Assembly (NCBI RefSeq): GCF_001545115.1
Contig: NZ_FCNU01000021.1
Coordinates: 62,001 to 126,000 of the forward strand
Source of the DNA: Candidatus Protochlamydia phocaeensis
GTDB lineage: Bacteria > Chlamydiota > Chlamydiia > Chlamydiales > Parachlamydiaceae
Direction: 5' to 3'
Length of the DNA: 64,000 bases
Shown here: piece by piece, positions 16,959-26,081 of the stretch
Position numbering within the stretch: the first letter of the stretch is position 1
Layout of the letters: each line of letters opens with the position of its first letter
Translations under genes and position numbers: made by a program
The notes under the pieces: generated by a model
The model's database searches: none
What the model was told of the DNA's origin: nothing
Seen by the model: the letters and a program-made list of their open reading frames with translations, nothing else

Positions 16959-18301
16959 AAATCATTCAATTCCTTGGCAGCCTGCACATAGCGATTCAAT
17001 TGGTCTTGACTCTTTGTTTCGGTCACAGCCACTAATAGGCCATGACTCAAGCTTGGAAAATAGCGTCCAAGAGGAAGGCCGGGCTCTATCCCTTTCTTGC
17101 GAAAATGCGCCAATACCTGATCAAGCGGTTGGCTAAATTCAATAACGAATTCGTTGAAAGTCTGGCCTCGATTCCAGATTGTCGCTCCTTTCACTTCAGT
17201 CAATTGTTGCTTCAAATAGTTTGCCCGCTGATAATTGGTTAAGGCCAAGGCCGGCAGCCCTTCTTTGCCATACCATAAAATGGCAATCAGACTAGCTAAA
17301 GCCGCTAGAGCCTGGTTCGTACAGATATTAGACGTTGCCTTTTCACGCCTGATATGCTGCTCTCTCGCTTGCAGGGTCAGTACAAATCCCCGTTTTCCTT
17401 GCCGATCGACCGTTTCCCCCACAATGCGCCCCGGCATCTGGCGCATCAATTCCTGGCGACAAGCCATATAACCTGCATAGGGGCCTCCATACGATAAAGA
17501 CAGTCCTAACGGTTGGCAATCTCCTACTGCAATATCTGCGCCTAATTCGGCGGCCGAGGCATAAAGCCCATAGCTTAGCGGATCGGCGCAAAGGATAGAT
17601 AAGGCACCTTTCTCCTTAGCCATTGCAAAGACCTGCTTGGCTTCTTCTATATTACCGAGAAAATTAGGAGATTGGATCAAGATAGCTGCTGTCTGTTCAT
17701 CTAAAGCTTTTTTCACTGCTTCGCTATCCAGCTTGCCTCCTGGATAAAAAGGAACGAGGGCAATCTCCCCTTCTTGATTTTTCAAATATTGTTCAATGAC
17801 TCCGCGGTAATGAGGATGAACCGATTCTGCAACAAGGACCTTGCGGCGCGTTTTTTGCTGCCTAAGAGCCATCAATAAAGCTTCTGCGCAAGCCGATGCT
17901 CCATCGTAAACCGAAGCATTGGCAACGTCCATTCCGGTCAACGCGCAAATAGCGGATTGGAATTCAAAAATGATTTGAAGCATACCTTGAGAGGCTTCGG
18001 CCTGATAAGGAGTATAAGCCGTCAAAAACTCCGATTTACTGCAAATTGCTCCCACAATAGCGGGAACATGATGCTCATAGGCTCCGGCACCCAAATAATT
18101 CTCGAAAGAGGGAAATGTATTTTGAGCTGCCAACCTTTCCATTAAGCGGATGCCTTCATATTCAGACAAACCATCTTCTACAAAAGGCTTTTTCAAAATC
18201 AGGGAAGAAGGAATGGCTCGAAAAAGCTCGTCAATGCAGCTTATGCCAATGGCTTTTAGCATCTCTTGAATTTGCGGTTCCTGATTCGAAATAAAGTCCA
18301 T
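16955..18301 (-). CDS. gcvPA: Glycine dehydrogenase (decarboxylating) subunit 1
   Basis: This is the N-terminal-type half of the split P-protein, 448 residues, starting at ATG 18301 directly after the gcvH stop with no gap. Family motifs are present: FLGAGAYEHHVPAIV, ANASVYDGASACAEA, the glycine-rich LGLSLSYGGPYAGYMACR, and MPGRIVGETVDRQGKRGFVL. It forms the P-protein with GcvPB. A split P-protein is usual in Gram-positive bacteria and several other phyla, whereas proteobacteria carry a single fused gene, so this arrangement is a useful lineage marker. Confidence 0.95.
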   Translation of the reverse strand: MDFISNQEPQIQEMLKAIGISCIDELFRAIPSSLILKKPFVEDGLSEYEGIRLMERLAAQNTFPSFENYLGAGAYEHHVPAIVGAICSKSEFLTAYTPYQAEASQGMLQIIFEFQSAICALTGMDVANASVYDGASACAEALLMALRQQKTRRKVLVAESVHPHYRGVIEQYLKNQEGEIALVPFYPGGKLDSEAVKKALDEQTAAILIQSPNFLGNIEEAKQVFAMAKEKGALSILCADPLSYGLYASAAELGADIAVGDCQPLGLSLSYGGPYAGYMACRQELMRQMPGRIVGETVDRQGKRGFVLTLQAREQHIRREKATSNICTNQALAALASLIAILWYGKEGLPALALTNYQRANYLKQQLTEVKGATIWNRGQTFNEFVIEFSQPLDQVLAHFRKKGIEPGLPLGRYFPSLSHGLLVAVTETKSQDQLNRYVQAAKELNDL

Positions 18302-18670
18302 TTATGCTCCATTCAACATGGCTTGATAATCTTTCTGTTCCATTAGAAGGTCCAATTCGGACGGATTTGATAGACGGATTTTAAACAGCCATCCCTCTTT
18401 TTCTGGCGATTGATTGACAAGCTCAGGCGCATTGGCCAATCTTTCGTTGACCTCTATGATCGTCCCGCTTGCAGGAGAATAGACATCGGCTGCCGCTTTG
18501 GTCGATTCTAAGACTGCGGCTTCTTGGCCTGCATTGAGCGGCCTGCCGGCAGTAGGCAATTCAATGTAGACAATGTCTCCCAATTCTTTTTGAGCATACT
18601 GCGAGACGCCTACGCGAGCGACATCTGTAGTTTCCATTTCTATCCATTCATGCGAATCTGTAAATTTCAT
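18302..18670 (-). CDS. gcvH: Glycine cleavage system H protein (lipoyl carrier)
   Basis: A 122-residue lipoyl-domain protein that shuttles the aminomethyl intermediate between the P and T proteins. The lipoylation site is Lys58 in VLESTKAAADVYSPASG. The start at ATG 18670 (MKFTDSHEWIEM) matches the family N-terminus and overlaps the gcvT stop in an ATGA pair; the longer frame upstream lies within gcvT and is not needed. In Chlamydia gcvH is kept although the rest of the cleavage system is absent (from memory), whereas here the full set is present. The lipoate ligase gene at 24555 could supply its cofactor. Confidence 0.95.
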   Translation of the reverse strand: MKFTDSHEWIEMETTDVARVGVSQYAQKELGDIVYIELPTAGRPLNAGQEAAVLESTKAAADVYSPASGTIIEVNERLANAPELVNQSPEKEGWLFKIRLSNPSELDLLMEQKDYQAMLNGA

Positions 18671-19746
18671 GCGTTTTTCCTCACAAAAGGCAATTGAACC
18701 ACGTGGGCGTGGCATAAGTTTTGACGAATTTGAATAGCAACCTCTTCTTCGATCTGCAGGGGAGCGTCCACTAAAATAAGGGCGATAGCTTGATTCAAGG
18801 TGGGAGAAAAAGATCCCGATGTAACCTCGCCGATTTTCTTGTCTCCTTTGAGAACAGCATAGCCTTGTCGAGGAATTCCAGGGTCTGTCAGCTTAACTCC
18901 ATAAGCTCTTCGCTTAGAGGGATTTTTTTCTAATTGCTCTATTTTCTCTTTCCCAATAAAGTCCGCTTTGTCCCATTTTATCGTCCATGCAGATACCGTT
19001 TCATTGGGATAAATGGTATCGGAAAGCTCGTGGCCATAAAGCGCAAAACCCATTTCCAAACGCAGCGTATCTCGAGCGCCCAATCCGGCCGGTAGAATTT
19101 GATAGACCGCCCCTTTTTCAAGTAAACGATCCCATAAGGAGATAATGACCTCATTGGAGGCATACATTTCATACCCGCCAGCTCCCGTATAGCCAGTCCG
19201 TGAAATATAAAAGTTTTCTCCTTTTTCCGAAGCTTGAAGAAAATGCATAGGCTTCAGTGCTTCAATTTGAGGAAAAAAACTAGCCAATAAGGGCTTGGCA
19301 TGGGGGCCTTGCAAAGCTAAAATACCACTTCCCGCATAACAATCCTCAATCGTCACCTCCAATTCCTGCGCATGTGCTTTGAGATGCTCTAAATCCTTCT
19401 GCCGATTGCCTGCATTGACAATGACAAAAAAATGCGTTTGATCGATGCGGTAGACAATGACATCATCAAGGCATCCGCCTTGGTCATTACACCAGACTGT
19501 ATAGGTTGCAGAAAAAGGAGGCTTCCCCGCAATGCGATTGGTAGACAAGCGATCAAGCAACTGCTCAGCCATTGGACCGCTGACTAAAATACGTCCCATA
19601 TGGGATACATCGAATAATCCCACAGCCTGACGAACAGCTTGATGCTCCGCTAAAATACCTTTATACTGGATTGGCATGTCCCATCCAGCAAAAGAAGCCA
19701 TTTTAGCTCCCAATTCACAATGGCGATCATAAAGAGCGGTTCTCAT
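18667..19746 (-). CDS. gcvT: Aminomethyltransferase (glycine cleavage T protein)
   Basis: A 359-residue T protein, which releases ammonia and transfers the one-carbon unit from GcvH to tetrahydrofolate. The start at ATG 19746 (MRTALYDRHCELGAKMASFA) fits the family and overlaps the preceding gene's stop in an ATGA arrangement. Visible motifs include GWDMPIQYKG, LFDVSHMGRI, DDVIVYRID (the folate-binding aspartate region), SRTGYTGAGGYEMY and GLGARDTLRLEMGFALYGHE. The length is typical. Its tight coupling to gcvH downstream and to an unfamiliar gene upstream suggests a single regulated message. Confidence 0.95.
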   Translation of the reverse strand: MRTALYDRHCELGAKMASFAGWDMPIQYKGILAEHQAVRQAVGLFDVSHMGRILVSGPMAEQLLDRLSTNRIAGKPPFSATYTVWCNDQGGCLDDVIVYRIDQTHFFVIVNAGNRQKDLEHLKAHAQELEVTIEDCYAGSGILALQGPHAKPLLASFFPQIEALKPMHFLQASEKGENFYISRTGYTGAGGYEMYASNEVIISLWDRLLEKGAVYQILPAGLGARDTLRLEMGFALYGHELSDTIYPNETVSAWTIKWDKADFIGKEKIEQLEKNPSKRRAYGVKLTDPGIPRQGYAVLKGDKKIGEVTSGSFSPTLNQAIALILVDAPLQIEEEVAIQIRQNLCHAHVVQLPFVRKNA

Positions 19747-20387
19747 GCAATAAGCCTTATAGAAGCCCAAAGCGAGGGCTGTTGATCAATTTGGTAATCT
19801 TGGGAAACAACCGAAAAATGCTGCGGCGGCCCCCCTACGCGGTTGATTCGATAAGTAAATCCTAAGCGATCAAATTGCTTGGGATCATACCCATATAGAC
19901 ATTGAGTGGGAATAAAAATTTTCATTTTGTATTGACTGCTGCCAAGTTGTGTTTGACACTGAAGAGCTTGAGGATCGCATAACGGATGGTTGTCTTCTGT
20001 ACGGAAATGAGTAATCTCTCCGCACAGATGATCTTCAACAGGTTGAGTAAGAAAATAAAAGTGATGGCAGAAGCGGGTATTAAAACCAGCCGATTTTAGA
20101 TCTCTTGTATCAATGAATAATTCGACGCTATCTCCGCGCGATAAGTCGGGATAGGAAGACCTGACAAATGGCTGATCGACTTGGATCTGAAAGGCAAGGC
20201 CTTCTTCATGCCACCCCATCGCCACTTTTGCAAAAGCATATTCATGACACAAGCGACTGGTATCAGGAAGCGCATAAGCAGACCATGTTAGGGTCTGCTC
20301 TTTCTTTGCTAAATGCTTGCAATCGCAAGATAGAGCAAAAAAATTAGAAGGATTAAGAGAGAAAGGCACATCGCCGAACATAGACAC
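19743..20387 (-). CDS. CBM9/DOMON-like domain protein leading the gcv operon
   Basis: A 214-residue protein whose stop overlaps the gcvT start by four bases. The stretch SRGDSVELFIDTRD, followed later by a hydrophobic strand and the closing pattern IDQQPSLWASIRL, is typical of CBM9-like or DOMON-like beta-sandwich domains. No signal peptide is visible, so a secreted carbohydrate-binding role is not supported. I recall an uncharacterised gene next to gcvH in Chlamydia (the CT283 region), which could be its relative; this is unverified. Translational coupling to the glycine cleavage genes implies co-regulation, but the role is unknown. It also has several Cys and His (CDCKH, CHHFYF), possibly metal-binding. 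Confidence 0.6.
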   Translation of the reverse strand: MSMFGDVPFSLNPSNFFALSCDCKHLAKKEQTLTWSAYALPDTSRLCHEYAFAKVAMGWHEEGLAFQIQVDQPFVRSSYPDLSRGDSVELFIDTRDLKSAGFNTRFCHHFYFLTQPVEDHLCGEITHFRTEDNHPLCDPQALQCQTQLGSSQYKMKIFIPTQCLYGYDPKQFDRLGFTYRINRVGGPPQHFSVVSQDYQIDQQPSLWASIRLIA

Positions 20388-20457
20388 CTCGAGAAGGGAT
20401 TAAAATTAAAAACGACAGGGGACCACGAAAGCTTTCCTTAAAACATATAGGCTTCGC

Positions 20458-20523
20458 CAATCGTTCAAATTTCATTTGAACGATTGCGCCATTCGGAAGA
20501 ATAAGGGGTCCCTTATTCTTCCG
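20458..20523. promoter_or_regulatory. Two tandem perfect inverted repeats upstream of the gcv operon
   Basis: The first has 13-base arms (CAATCGTTCAAAT and its complement) around a three-base loop at 20458-20486. The second has 14-base arms (CGGAAGAATAAGGG and its complement) around two bases at 20494-20523. They are seven bases apart. Neither is followed by a T-run on the minus strand, so simple terminators are unlikely. They may be operator sites, an RNA processing structure or a small mobile repeat. Confidence 0.6.
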
Positions 20524-20656
20524 AGGTTAAACGTACGTAGTTGGGCGACTGAATCCGCTAAGAAATGAAGTTAACGCTTGTCTATATATGCTTTCTATGC
20601 CCCATGATTTGGAAACCCAAATTCTATCATTCAAGGCTTACAAACCATTTAAAGTC

Positions 20657-20691
20657 CAGAACCAAGGGCTTTTCTTACAGCCCCGGCTCTG
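20657..20691 (-). terminator. Hairpin after the ppiD-like gene
   Basis: Eight bases beyond the stop, the minus strand can form CAGAGCC/GGTTCTG enclosing GGGCT/AGCCC. No strong T-run follows, so it may be a weak or Rho-assisted terminator. Confidence 0.45.
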
Positions 20692-20698
20692 ATTTGAT

Positions 20699-23134
20699 CT
20701 AGAAACCTGAAGAAAGGGATTCTGGCTCATTGGCAGGACTGTCTTGAGGAATCTTCAGATAAGCCAAGGAAATCGCTCCCTTAGCTTGAATTTCTTGCAA
20801 AACATGACGCATCAGTTGGCGCTGAGCCTCGGCAGACAATAAAGCTTGCGCTTGTCTTGCCTGTTCAGCCATTGCCGTTGCCTGCTTGGAAGATTCATCG
20901 CTCTTGCCTTTAAGTTGGAAGAATAGAATATTGCCATTGACTGGCGTCTCAATAGCTGACCACGTATTCTCTACCATGGCAAAAGCTACCGCTGGATCAA
21001 TGCCAGCTTCTTGCTTTTGACGGCTGATAGAAGTCGTTGCTTTTTCCAGTAGCCATTGGTCTTTTAAAGGACGGCGACTTGATGGCTGCTCCTTATCTTC
21101 GCCTTCAGAAGCACGGACAAATTGACTTGCCTCCTCAGGTTTTTTTTGCAAGGCTTCCTTAGCCTTTTGCAGATGGGCATAGAAACGGAAAGAAGCCGCT
21201 TGATCCTTACTCCAAGAAGAAGGCTCTTTGTCGCCGACGAATAGGGTCTTTTGCACCGTTTGCAGAGCAGCGAGTGTTTTATTTAAATAATGCTCAGCAA
21301 CCAGTTCCTTAACCGAATTGAAAGATTTCCATTCCTTATTCTCTTTTTGATAAGCAGCCGGATCTTGTTCGCGGATAGCGACATAATACTTCTCAAGAGC
21401 CCGCTGGCGGACATCGTTCAATGTGCCGTCTGCGTTGGCTTCGGCGAAAGTTAAAATTTCCGAATCAGGAGAACGCTCTAATACCCGTATGCGATAATAG
21501 TTTTGATCATCTGCTGTATAAGCGTAGAGCGGAGATCCTTCCGCAGGCCCTTCATTAAGGGACGCTTGGTCAAGCAAGCGAATGAATGCCTGGCGCTTAT
21601 CTTTTGCATCTAGCCCATTAAACGGCATTTTTCCTCCCTCTGTGCGCAAACCGACAGCCATTTTCTGCGGCTGAGCATCCGCTAAAGCTTGAGCAATCCA
21701 TTCGGGATGGGAACGAAGAATCGCTTTTTTAGCAAAGGCGTCGATTTTAGAGCGAGTCGCTGAATCCAAACCATCCAGTGTTTCGAAGCGCTCTTCTCGC
21801 GTCTTTCCAGCCTTCTGGTTTAATTCAGGAAACTGTTTTTTGAGAGTCGCCCAATTTTGTTCGTCGATTTCCCAATTCCACATGTCTTTAATGCCAATGC
21901 GAGCCTGCAGCTTTTTGTCATTTACTTGAGCCACATCCAATACATATCTTTTTTGGACAAGCTCAGGATAAGTTCTTGATACCTCGGCAACCGATAAAAA
22001 TTCCGTTGGCAAATCCAAGGGATCTTTTCGCGTTTGTTTGGAGACGGCATTGAGATAAACCTCAAATTTTTGCAAAGTGTCGTAATCTCCAAAACGCAGT
22101 TCTGCCGGCAATCGATAGACATCAACGAACAGGCTTTCATTGCTGAACTGATTGAATTGTTGATAGGCTAGCGTATCTACTAAAGCCGAATGACCGGCAT
22201 CTTGAAAATAGCGGCGGAATAAAAGCACTTGACGCCATATTTTCACAGCTCGCGCTTGATCCATATTTAATAGGCGCAGTTGCTCGGTAAAATATTCTTC
22301 TGGGGAAGCGACGCCGATAGAAGGCTTGTTCTGATTTTGTTGATAGCTCGTCTGCGTATTGCGAATCAGATCTGCCATTGCTTCTGCCTTAGAGACTTGA
22401 TAGCCCTGGGCCTCCGCTAAAATGGCTGCATTGATGATAAATTGGCTGACTAGGCGCGTAAAGTGCGGACCGAACCAATCTTCTAGCGTATGATAGCCGA
22501 ATAAAGAGAGATCGCGCTGATTTAAATCTTCATCTGGCTTCAACCAAGAATATTGCTTCTCTTGATAGCGCAAAACCTGCTTAACAGAAGAGGAGGGAAA
22601 CGTCTTTTCTCCCAGGAAAAGAGCTATACGGCTGTTAAATGCGCCGGGATCCGTTGCGTCTTGAGCGGCGCGCAGCGTATCAAAATTGGCAGTCATATCT
22701 GGAATAAAATAGCTCCACACATTTTCCATACTCAAAAAAGGCGCTTGAGGGTGCATATAAGGAGTATATTTTTTTTCCTTTTGAAGGCGCTTTTGCAAAT
22801 CGTCCTGTACGTCAGCCCGATAAGCACTCACGAGTTCCTGCGCAAGGCCTGTTTCTAGGAAATCCTTGCGAATGACGCCATCATTCAGAAAATTAGGTCC
22901 CCATGCTCCTCCATATAGTTGTTTGTCTTCATTGTCTGTAGCTAAAAATATCGCCATCTCATCCACATCCGAGCGCGTCACTTCTTTTCCGTCAACCGCT
23001 TTGAATGCGAGCTGCTCCCGCCACGTATTTGAACCTAGGGTGCTATACGTTCCGAAGAAGGAAAAAGAAATGATGACGACAACGGTAATCACAAGAAAAA
23101 AATAACGTTGATATCTGCGAAAAAAATCGAGCAT
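20699..23134 (-). CDS. Membrane-anchored PpiD/SurA-like periplasmic protein
   Basis: An 811-residue protein with a short cytoplasmic start (MLDFFRRYQRYF), one membrane helix at about residues 12-28 (FLVITVVVIISFSFFG), and a very long periplasmic part. The segment after the helix (AFKAVDGKEVTRSDVDEM) matches the SurA/PpiD N-terminal chaperone fold, in which a chosen-residue strand is followed by helices. The rest is helical and charged, and I see no convincing parvulin catalytic domain. PpiD-type proteins hold newly secreted outer-membrane proteins at the Sec exit. It stands alone on the minus strand, upstream of the gcv operon but separated by hairpins. The family assignment rests on architecture and a limited motif. 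Confidence 0.6.
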   Translation of the reverse strand: MLDFFRRYQRYFFLVITVVVIISFSFFGTYSTLGSNTWREQLAFKAVDGKEVTRSDVDEMAIFLATDNEDKQLYGGAWGPNFLNDGVIRKDFLETGLAQELVSAYRADVQDDLQKRLQKEKKYTPYMHPQAPFLSMENVWSYFIPDMTANFDTLRAAQDATDPGAFNSRIALFLGEKTFPSSSVKQVLRYQEKQYSWLKPDEDLNQRDLSLFGYHTLEDWFGPHFTRLVSQFIINAAILAEAQGYQVSKAEAMADLIRNTQTSYQQNQNKPSIGVASPEEYFTEQLRLLNMDQARAVKIWRQVLLFRRYFQDAGHSALVDTLAYQQFNQFSNESLFVDVYRLPAELRFGDYDTLQKFEVYLNAVSKQTRKDPLDLPTEFLSVAEVSRTYPELVQKRYVLDVAQVNDKKLQARIGIKDMWNWEIDEQNWATLKKQFPELNQKAGKTREERFETLDGLDSATRSKIDAFAKKAILRSHPEWIAQALADAQPQKMAVGLRTEGGKMPFNGLDAKDKRQAFIRLLDQASLNEGPAEGSPLYAYTADDQNYYRIRVLERSPDSEILTFAEANADGTLNDVRQRALEKYYVAIREQDPAAYQKENKEWKSFNSVKELVAEHYLNKTLAALQTVQKTLFVGDKEPSSWSKDQAASFRFYAHLQKAKEALQKKPEEASQFVRASEGEDKEQPSSRRPLKDQWLLEKATTSISRQKQEAGIDPAVAFAMVENTWSAIETPVNGNILFFQLKGKSDESSKQATAMAEQARQAQALLSAEAQRQLMRHVLQEIQAKGAISLAYLKIPQDSPANEPESLSSGF

Positions 23135-24036
23135 GGGTAAAAAATCTCCGGATTTAAATCTAATTTATTCCTCTCAAATAAAGGTGCAGATCATTATTCT
23201 CTTCTCATCGGCTTTCAGGGAAGAGTAACCGAATTGATTCAATACTTTTATTTTTGAGGGATAAGTTCTTCTCTTCTCAGCCAATCCATACCTGTTCTAG
23301 TTCAAAACGGGAACGAGTATAGGCTTGAACTGAAGTCTTAACTGATTCAATTACAAGAGGAGTCATCTTATCAAAAATAGGCTTTCCTACAAAATCATTT
23401 TAGACAGATTGTCTTTTGACAAGCGAAGATTTACAGCCTATCGTCGAATTGCTTATAGAATTTAATTTTCAAAAATTAAATTTTAAGCGAAACATTTCAA
23501 CTAATTTATTTTTTATTAAATTTTCAAAACCGCATGATTAATAAATAATATCCTTCGTTTATTTAAATTCTCTTAACCTGATTTTTTATCAATCCGATTT
23601 ATTCTCAAGAAGTTGATTTACAAGCCAACCCGTCTCGTTAGTCTCTTCACATGTAGCAAATAGGGGCTTAGGAAAAATTCAATGCATATTAGAACGAAGG
23701 CTTTCCTCATCCGGCCATCCTTGAACACTTGCCGATCATCTAAAATGAGAGGGAAGGGAAGATTTTCAACGCGACTGTTTATTAAAAAAAATTAAAATAT
23801 CCTTGTCTTTCTTCTTGTGTAAAATTCCTTCTTGAAGCTACACACAATAAATTACTCTTCGATAAAACCTATAGTTTGAGTTATTTGGGAATATAGCGGA
23901 GAAATTTATATCGCGTAAGATGTACAGACCGCAGTAAAGGAATAGCTTTACATCAAAGCGAATTCAAAAATTGAATTTCTAATTATTCATTAAAACAGCA
24001 TTCGCTCAACAATTAGATAAGGGAAAAGAAGCCGGC
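23135..24036. other. Gene-free stretch of about 900 bases
   Basis: No frame in this stretch looks coding, and I recognise no tRNA, rRNA or known ncRNA. It is AT-rich with an A/T palindrome at about 23461-23485 (AATTTAATTTT and its complement) and a second short one at about 23960-23980 (AATTCAA/TTGAATT). It holds promoters for the ppiD-like gene (left) and the psiE-like gene (right). It may be a decayed gene. Confidence 0.5.
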
Positions 24037-24543
24037 ATGCAAGACGATAGCGATACCAATTTTCCTCTAGAAGTGAAGAGCCCCTTCATCAATTTTTTGC
24101 AAAAGCTTCTGCTATTTGGCTTAAAAATCCTCGCTTGCTTGATGGCCTTGGTGATTATTTGGTCCATCTTAGATGTCGCATTTATTTTATATCAGAAAGC
24201 TAAAGAGACCCCTTTTCTCCTAATTAATATCGATTCCCTCTTGGAGGCTTTCGGCGGCTTTCTCGTTGTCTTGATTGCCATAGAAATCTTTCTCAATATT
24301 ATTTTATATTTGCGCAAAGACATGGGGCATTTGCGCCTGGTCATTGCAACGGCTTTGATGGCAATTGCGCGAAAGATTATCATCTTGGACTATGCCCATA
24401 CCTCCGCGTTTCACATGTTGGCCATGGGCGCGATCATTGTGGCTTTAGGAATCGCATATTGGCTAATCAATCATGCCCATCGTCCCCTCATGCCCCACTA
24501 TAAAAAGCTTGAAAATGAATCTAATCAAAAGATAGAAGGCTAG
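24037..24543 (+). CDS. PsiE-family membrane protein
   Basis: A 168-residue protein with four hydrophobic helices. The segment IDSLLEAFGGFLVVLIAIEI, followed by RLVIATALMAIARKIIILDY, closely matches the phosphate-starvation-inducible PsiE family. The N-terminal 25 residues or so are hydrophilic. The molecular role of PsiE is not known; in enterobacteria it is induced by phosphate starvation. It is a single gene after a long gene-free stretch and converges with lplA, 11 bases away. No Pho-box-like site could be recognised upstream. Confidence 0.8.
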   Translation: MQDDSDTNFPLEVKSPFINFLQKLLLFGLKILACLMALVIIWSILDVAFILYQKAKETPFLLINIDSLLEAFGGFLVVLIAIEIFLNIILYLRKDMGHLRLVIATALMAIARKIIILDYAHTSAFHMLAMGAIIVALGIAYWLINHAHRPLMPHYKKLENESNQKIEG

Positions 24544-24554
24544 TTTTTCAAAAA

Positions 24555-25265
24555 TCAAGCTAGGAGAGCTGCTTGAATAAGCTGCTTCAACTCCTGCCTG
24601 GCAAGATAAAGCTGAGAAAAAGTCCATTCCTTTCCCAATAGGGGATAGGTATGCTGCTGCATGGCGGCTAACACCTGTGATTTATCCTTTAAGATAGACT
24701 CTAAAAGGGAAGCAGGAGGAAAAGCCAAAGAAAGACTGCCTTGATGTAAAAATCCCTGTTTGGTGCGCCGCTGCGCAGCCCCCCCGACTTTTTTCCCCTG
24801 TACAATTAAATCATATTGGGTAGGCTTTGCCATGCAAAATCCTAGGCAGGCAGCTGTGCAGTTTTCCTCTTCGGCTAATAATTCCGGTTGGACTTGGTTT
24901 CCGGTAAAAAGGACAACAGCTTTGGCAATGCATTGATTGACATAGGCATAATTTTCCAAAGTATTCAAGGAAAAATGGGGATGGGAAGCTGGAACCAACA
25001 CGGAAAAGGCGAAGTCCGTTAAATGCAAAATGATCCCTCCGCCGGTAGGACGGCGGGCCATTTCTATCTTATGGGAAGCGATGGCATCTAGGTCTAAATA
25101 ACGTGTTGGATCCGTAAAATAGCCATAAGTCAAGCAGTCTCTGTCCCATTCGTAAAAATGCAAAATAGGATCGCTTTGCTTATCCAATTGATGGAGCAGC
25201 GCTTCATCTTTTGCCATAATTTGGCCGGGAGGAAGAGAGCCTGAATCGATGACTTGCCAGCCCAT
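24555..25265 (-). CDS. lplA: Lipoate--protein ligase A
   Basis: A 236-residue protein of the BPL/LplA/LipB fold that attaches lipoate to lipoyl domains such as GcvH or the 2-oxo acid dehydrogenase E2 subunits. Diagnostic motifs are RRPTGGGIILHLTDFAFSVL (lipoyl-AMP site) and the catalytic-lysine region VQGKKVGGAAQRRTK, followed by FLHQGSLSL. The start ATG 25265 abuts the stop of the preceding gene with no gap, so the two are co-translated. The C-terminal accessory domain of long LplA proteins is absent or very short. Its position in the same region as gcvH mirrors Chlamydia gene order, and lipoylation of GcvH is a plausible job. Confidence 0.9.
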   Translation of the reverse strand: MGWQVIDSGSLPPGQIMAKDEALLHQLDKQSDPILHFYEWDRDCLTYGYFTDPTRYLDLDAIASHKIEMARRPTGGGIILHLTDFAFSVLVPASHPHFSLNTLENYAYVNQCIAKAVVLFTGNQVQPELLAEEENCTAACLGFCMAKPTQYDLIVQGKKVGGAAQRRTKQGFLHQGSLSLAFPPASLLESILKDKSQVLAAMQQHTYPLLGKEWTFSQLYLARQELKQLIQAALLA

Positions 25266-25994
25266 TTAGCGATAGACGATTGGATTGAGTTTATCGTTGA
25301 GCTTGTCATTGAAAACATAGCCTAAATGCTTCAAGGCATGCGTATGCGGATCTTGCGGCTGCAATTGATAATAAGCAGACGCCTGCGCATAAACGATGAG
25401 ATAAAAGCGATGCCCTGGATGCGCATAGAGAAATTCCAAATTAGCCATTGCTTGCGGCTGAAAAAAGATCGCTTGTCCCGGACTGCTGGGAAAAATATCT
25501 AGCCCCTCTAAGGCCGGTTCGCTTTCCCTAACGGTATTGCCTGCCGCGCCGAGGCAAAGCATGAGTCCGCATGCCACGCCTTGCAAGCTGCTAATTGTCT
25601 CCAAATTTGTCGTTTGAGCCAAAAATTGGGCATAAGTGCGTTGCTGAGGAGAGGGTGAAAATTTTTCTTGATAGCGCGCCGGAAAAAGCTGGTCATAGCC
25701 TAATCGCAAAGGCTTTTTCTCAATAAGCTCAGAGGCAATCTCCGCTAGGCGGGGCTGGCAAACCAGCTTGCGGAGCGATTCATTAGCGCGCCATAAGTCC
25801 CGTCCTTGAAGGAAAAGATTTTCCGAAGACTGCAATCGCAATCTTTCAGCTGGAATATCCATGCGGCTTTCCAATGCCTGATCGATCGCTTGATTAAATA
25901 AAGCGAGCTGATCGCTTGAAATAAAACCTTCAAATTCGATCATTCCTTGTTTTTGAAAGAAATTTTTATGTTCTTTAGCTATAGCAAATTTCAT
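25266..25994 (-). CDS. Hypothetical protein co-transcribed with lplA (PhyH-like N-terminus)
   Basis: A 242-residue protein whose stop codon is immediately followed by the lplA start. Its beginning (FFQKQGMIEFEGFISSDQLA) resembles the opening of phytanoyl-CoA dioxygenase-like (PhyH) proteins. The two-His-one-carboxylate iron site, normally HxD plus a distal His, is not evident, so it may be a degenerate or non-enzymatic relative. Other segments (SPGQAIFFQPQAMANLEFLY; GHRFYLIVYAQASAYY) look like strands of a jelly-roll barrel, which fits the same fold. The coupling to lplA suggests a linked function, perhaps in lipoyl or fatty-acyl metabolism (inference). Confidence 0.55.
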   Translation of the reverse strand: MKFAIAKEHKNFFQKQGMIEFEGFISSDQLALFNQAIDQALESRMDIPAERLRLQSSENLFLQGRDLWRANESLRKLVCQPRLAEIASELIEKKPLRLGYDQLFPARYQEKFSPSPQQRTYAQFLAQTTNLETISSLQGVACGLMLCLGAAGNTVRESEPALEGLDIFPSSPGQAIFFQPQAMANLEFLYAHPGHRFYLIVYAQASAYYQLQPQDPHTHALKHLGYVFNDKLNDKLNPIVYR

Positions 25995-26081
25995 AAGTCC
26001 TAATTAATCAGATAAATAAAAGTCTATTTAAAGCAATAATAAGGCTAGCAGAAAAAGAGATTGTTGCCTAGAATACTTTAC

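Larger units (their letters stand above)
20388..20698. other. Gene-free gap with three hairpins between gcv operon and ppiD-like gene
   Basis: This 311-base gap contains a terminator-like hairpin near its right end, then two adjacent, nearly perfect inverted repeats (20458-20486 and 20494-20523) about 70-130 bases upstream of the first gene of the gcv operon. I looked for a glycine riboswitch core here and did not find one. Confidence 0.7.

Noticed and set aside
20388-20698. Glycine riboswitch upstream of the gcv operon
   Set aside because: The conserved purine-rich cores of glycine aptamers are absent; only plain palindromes are seen.
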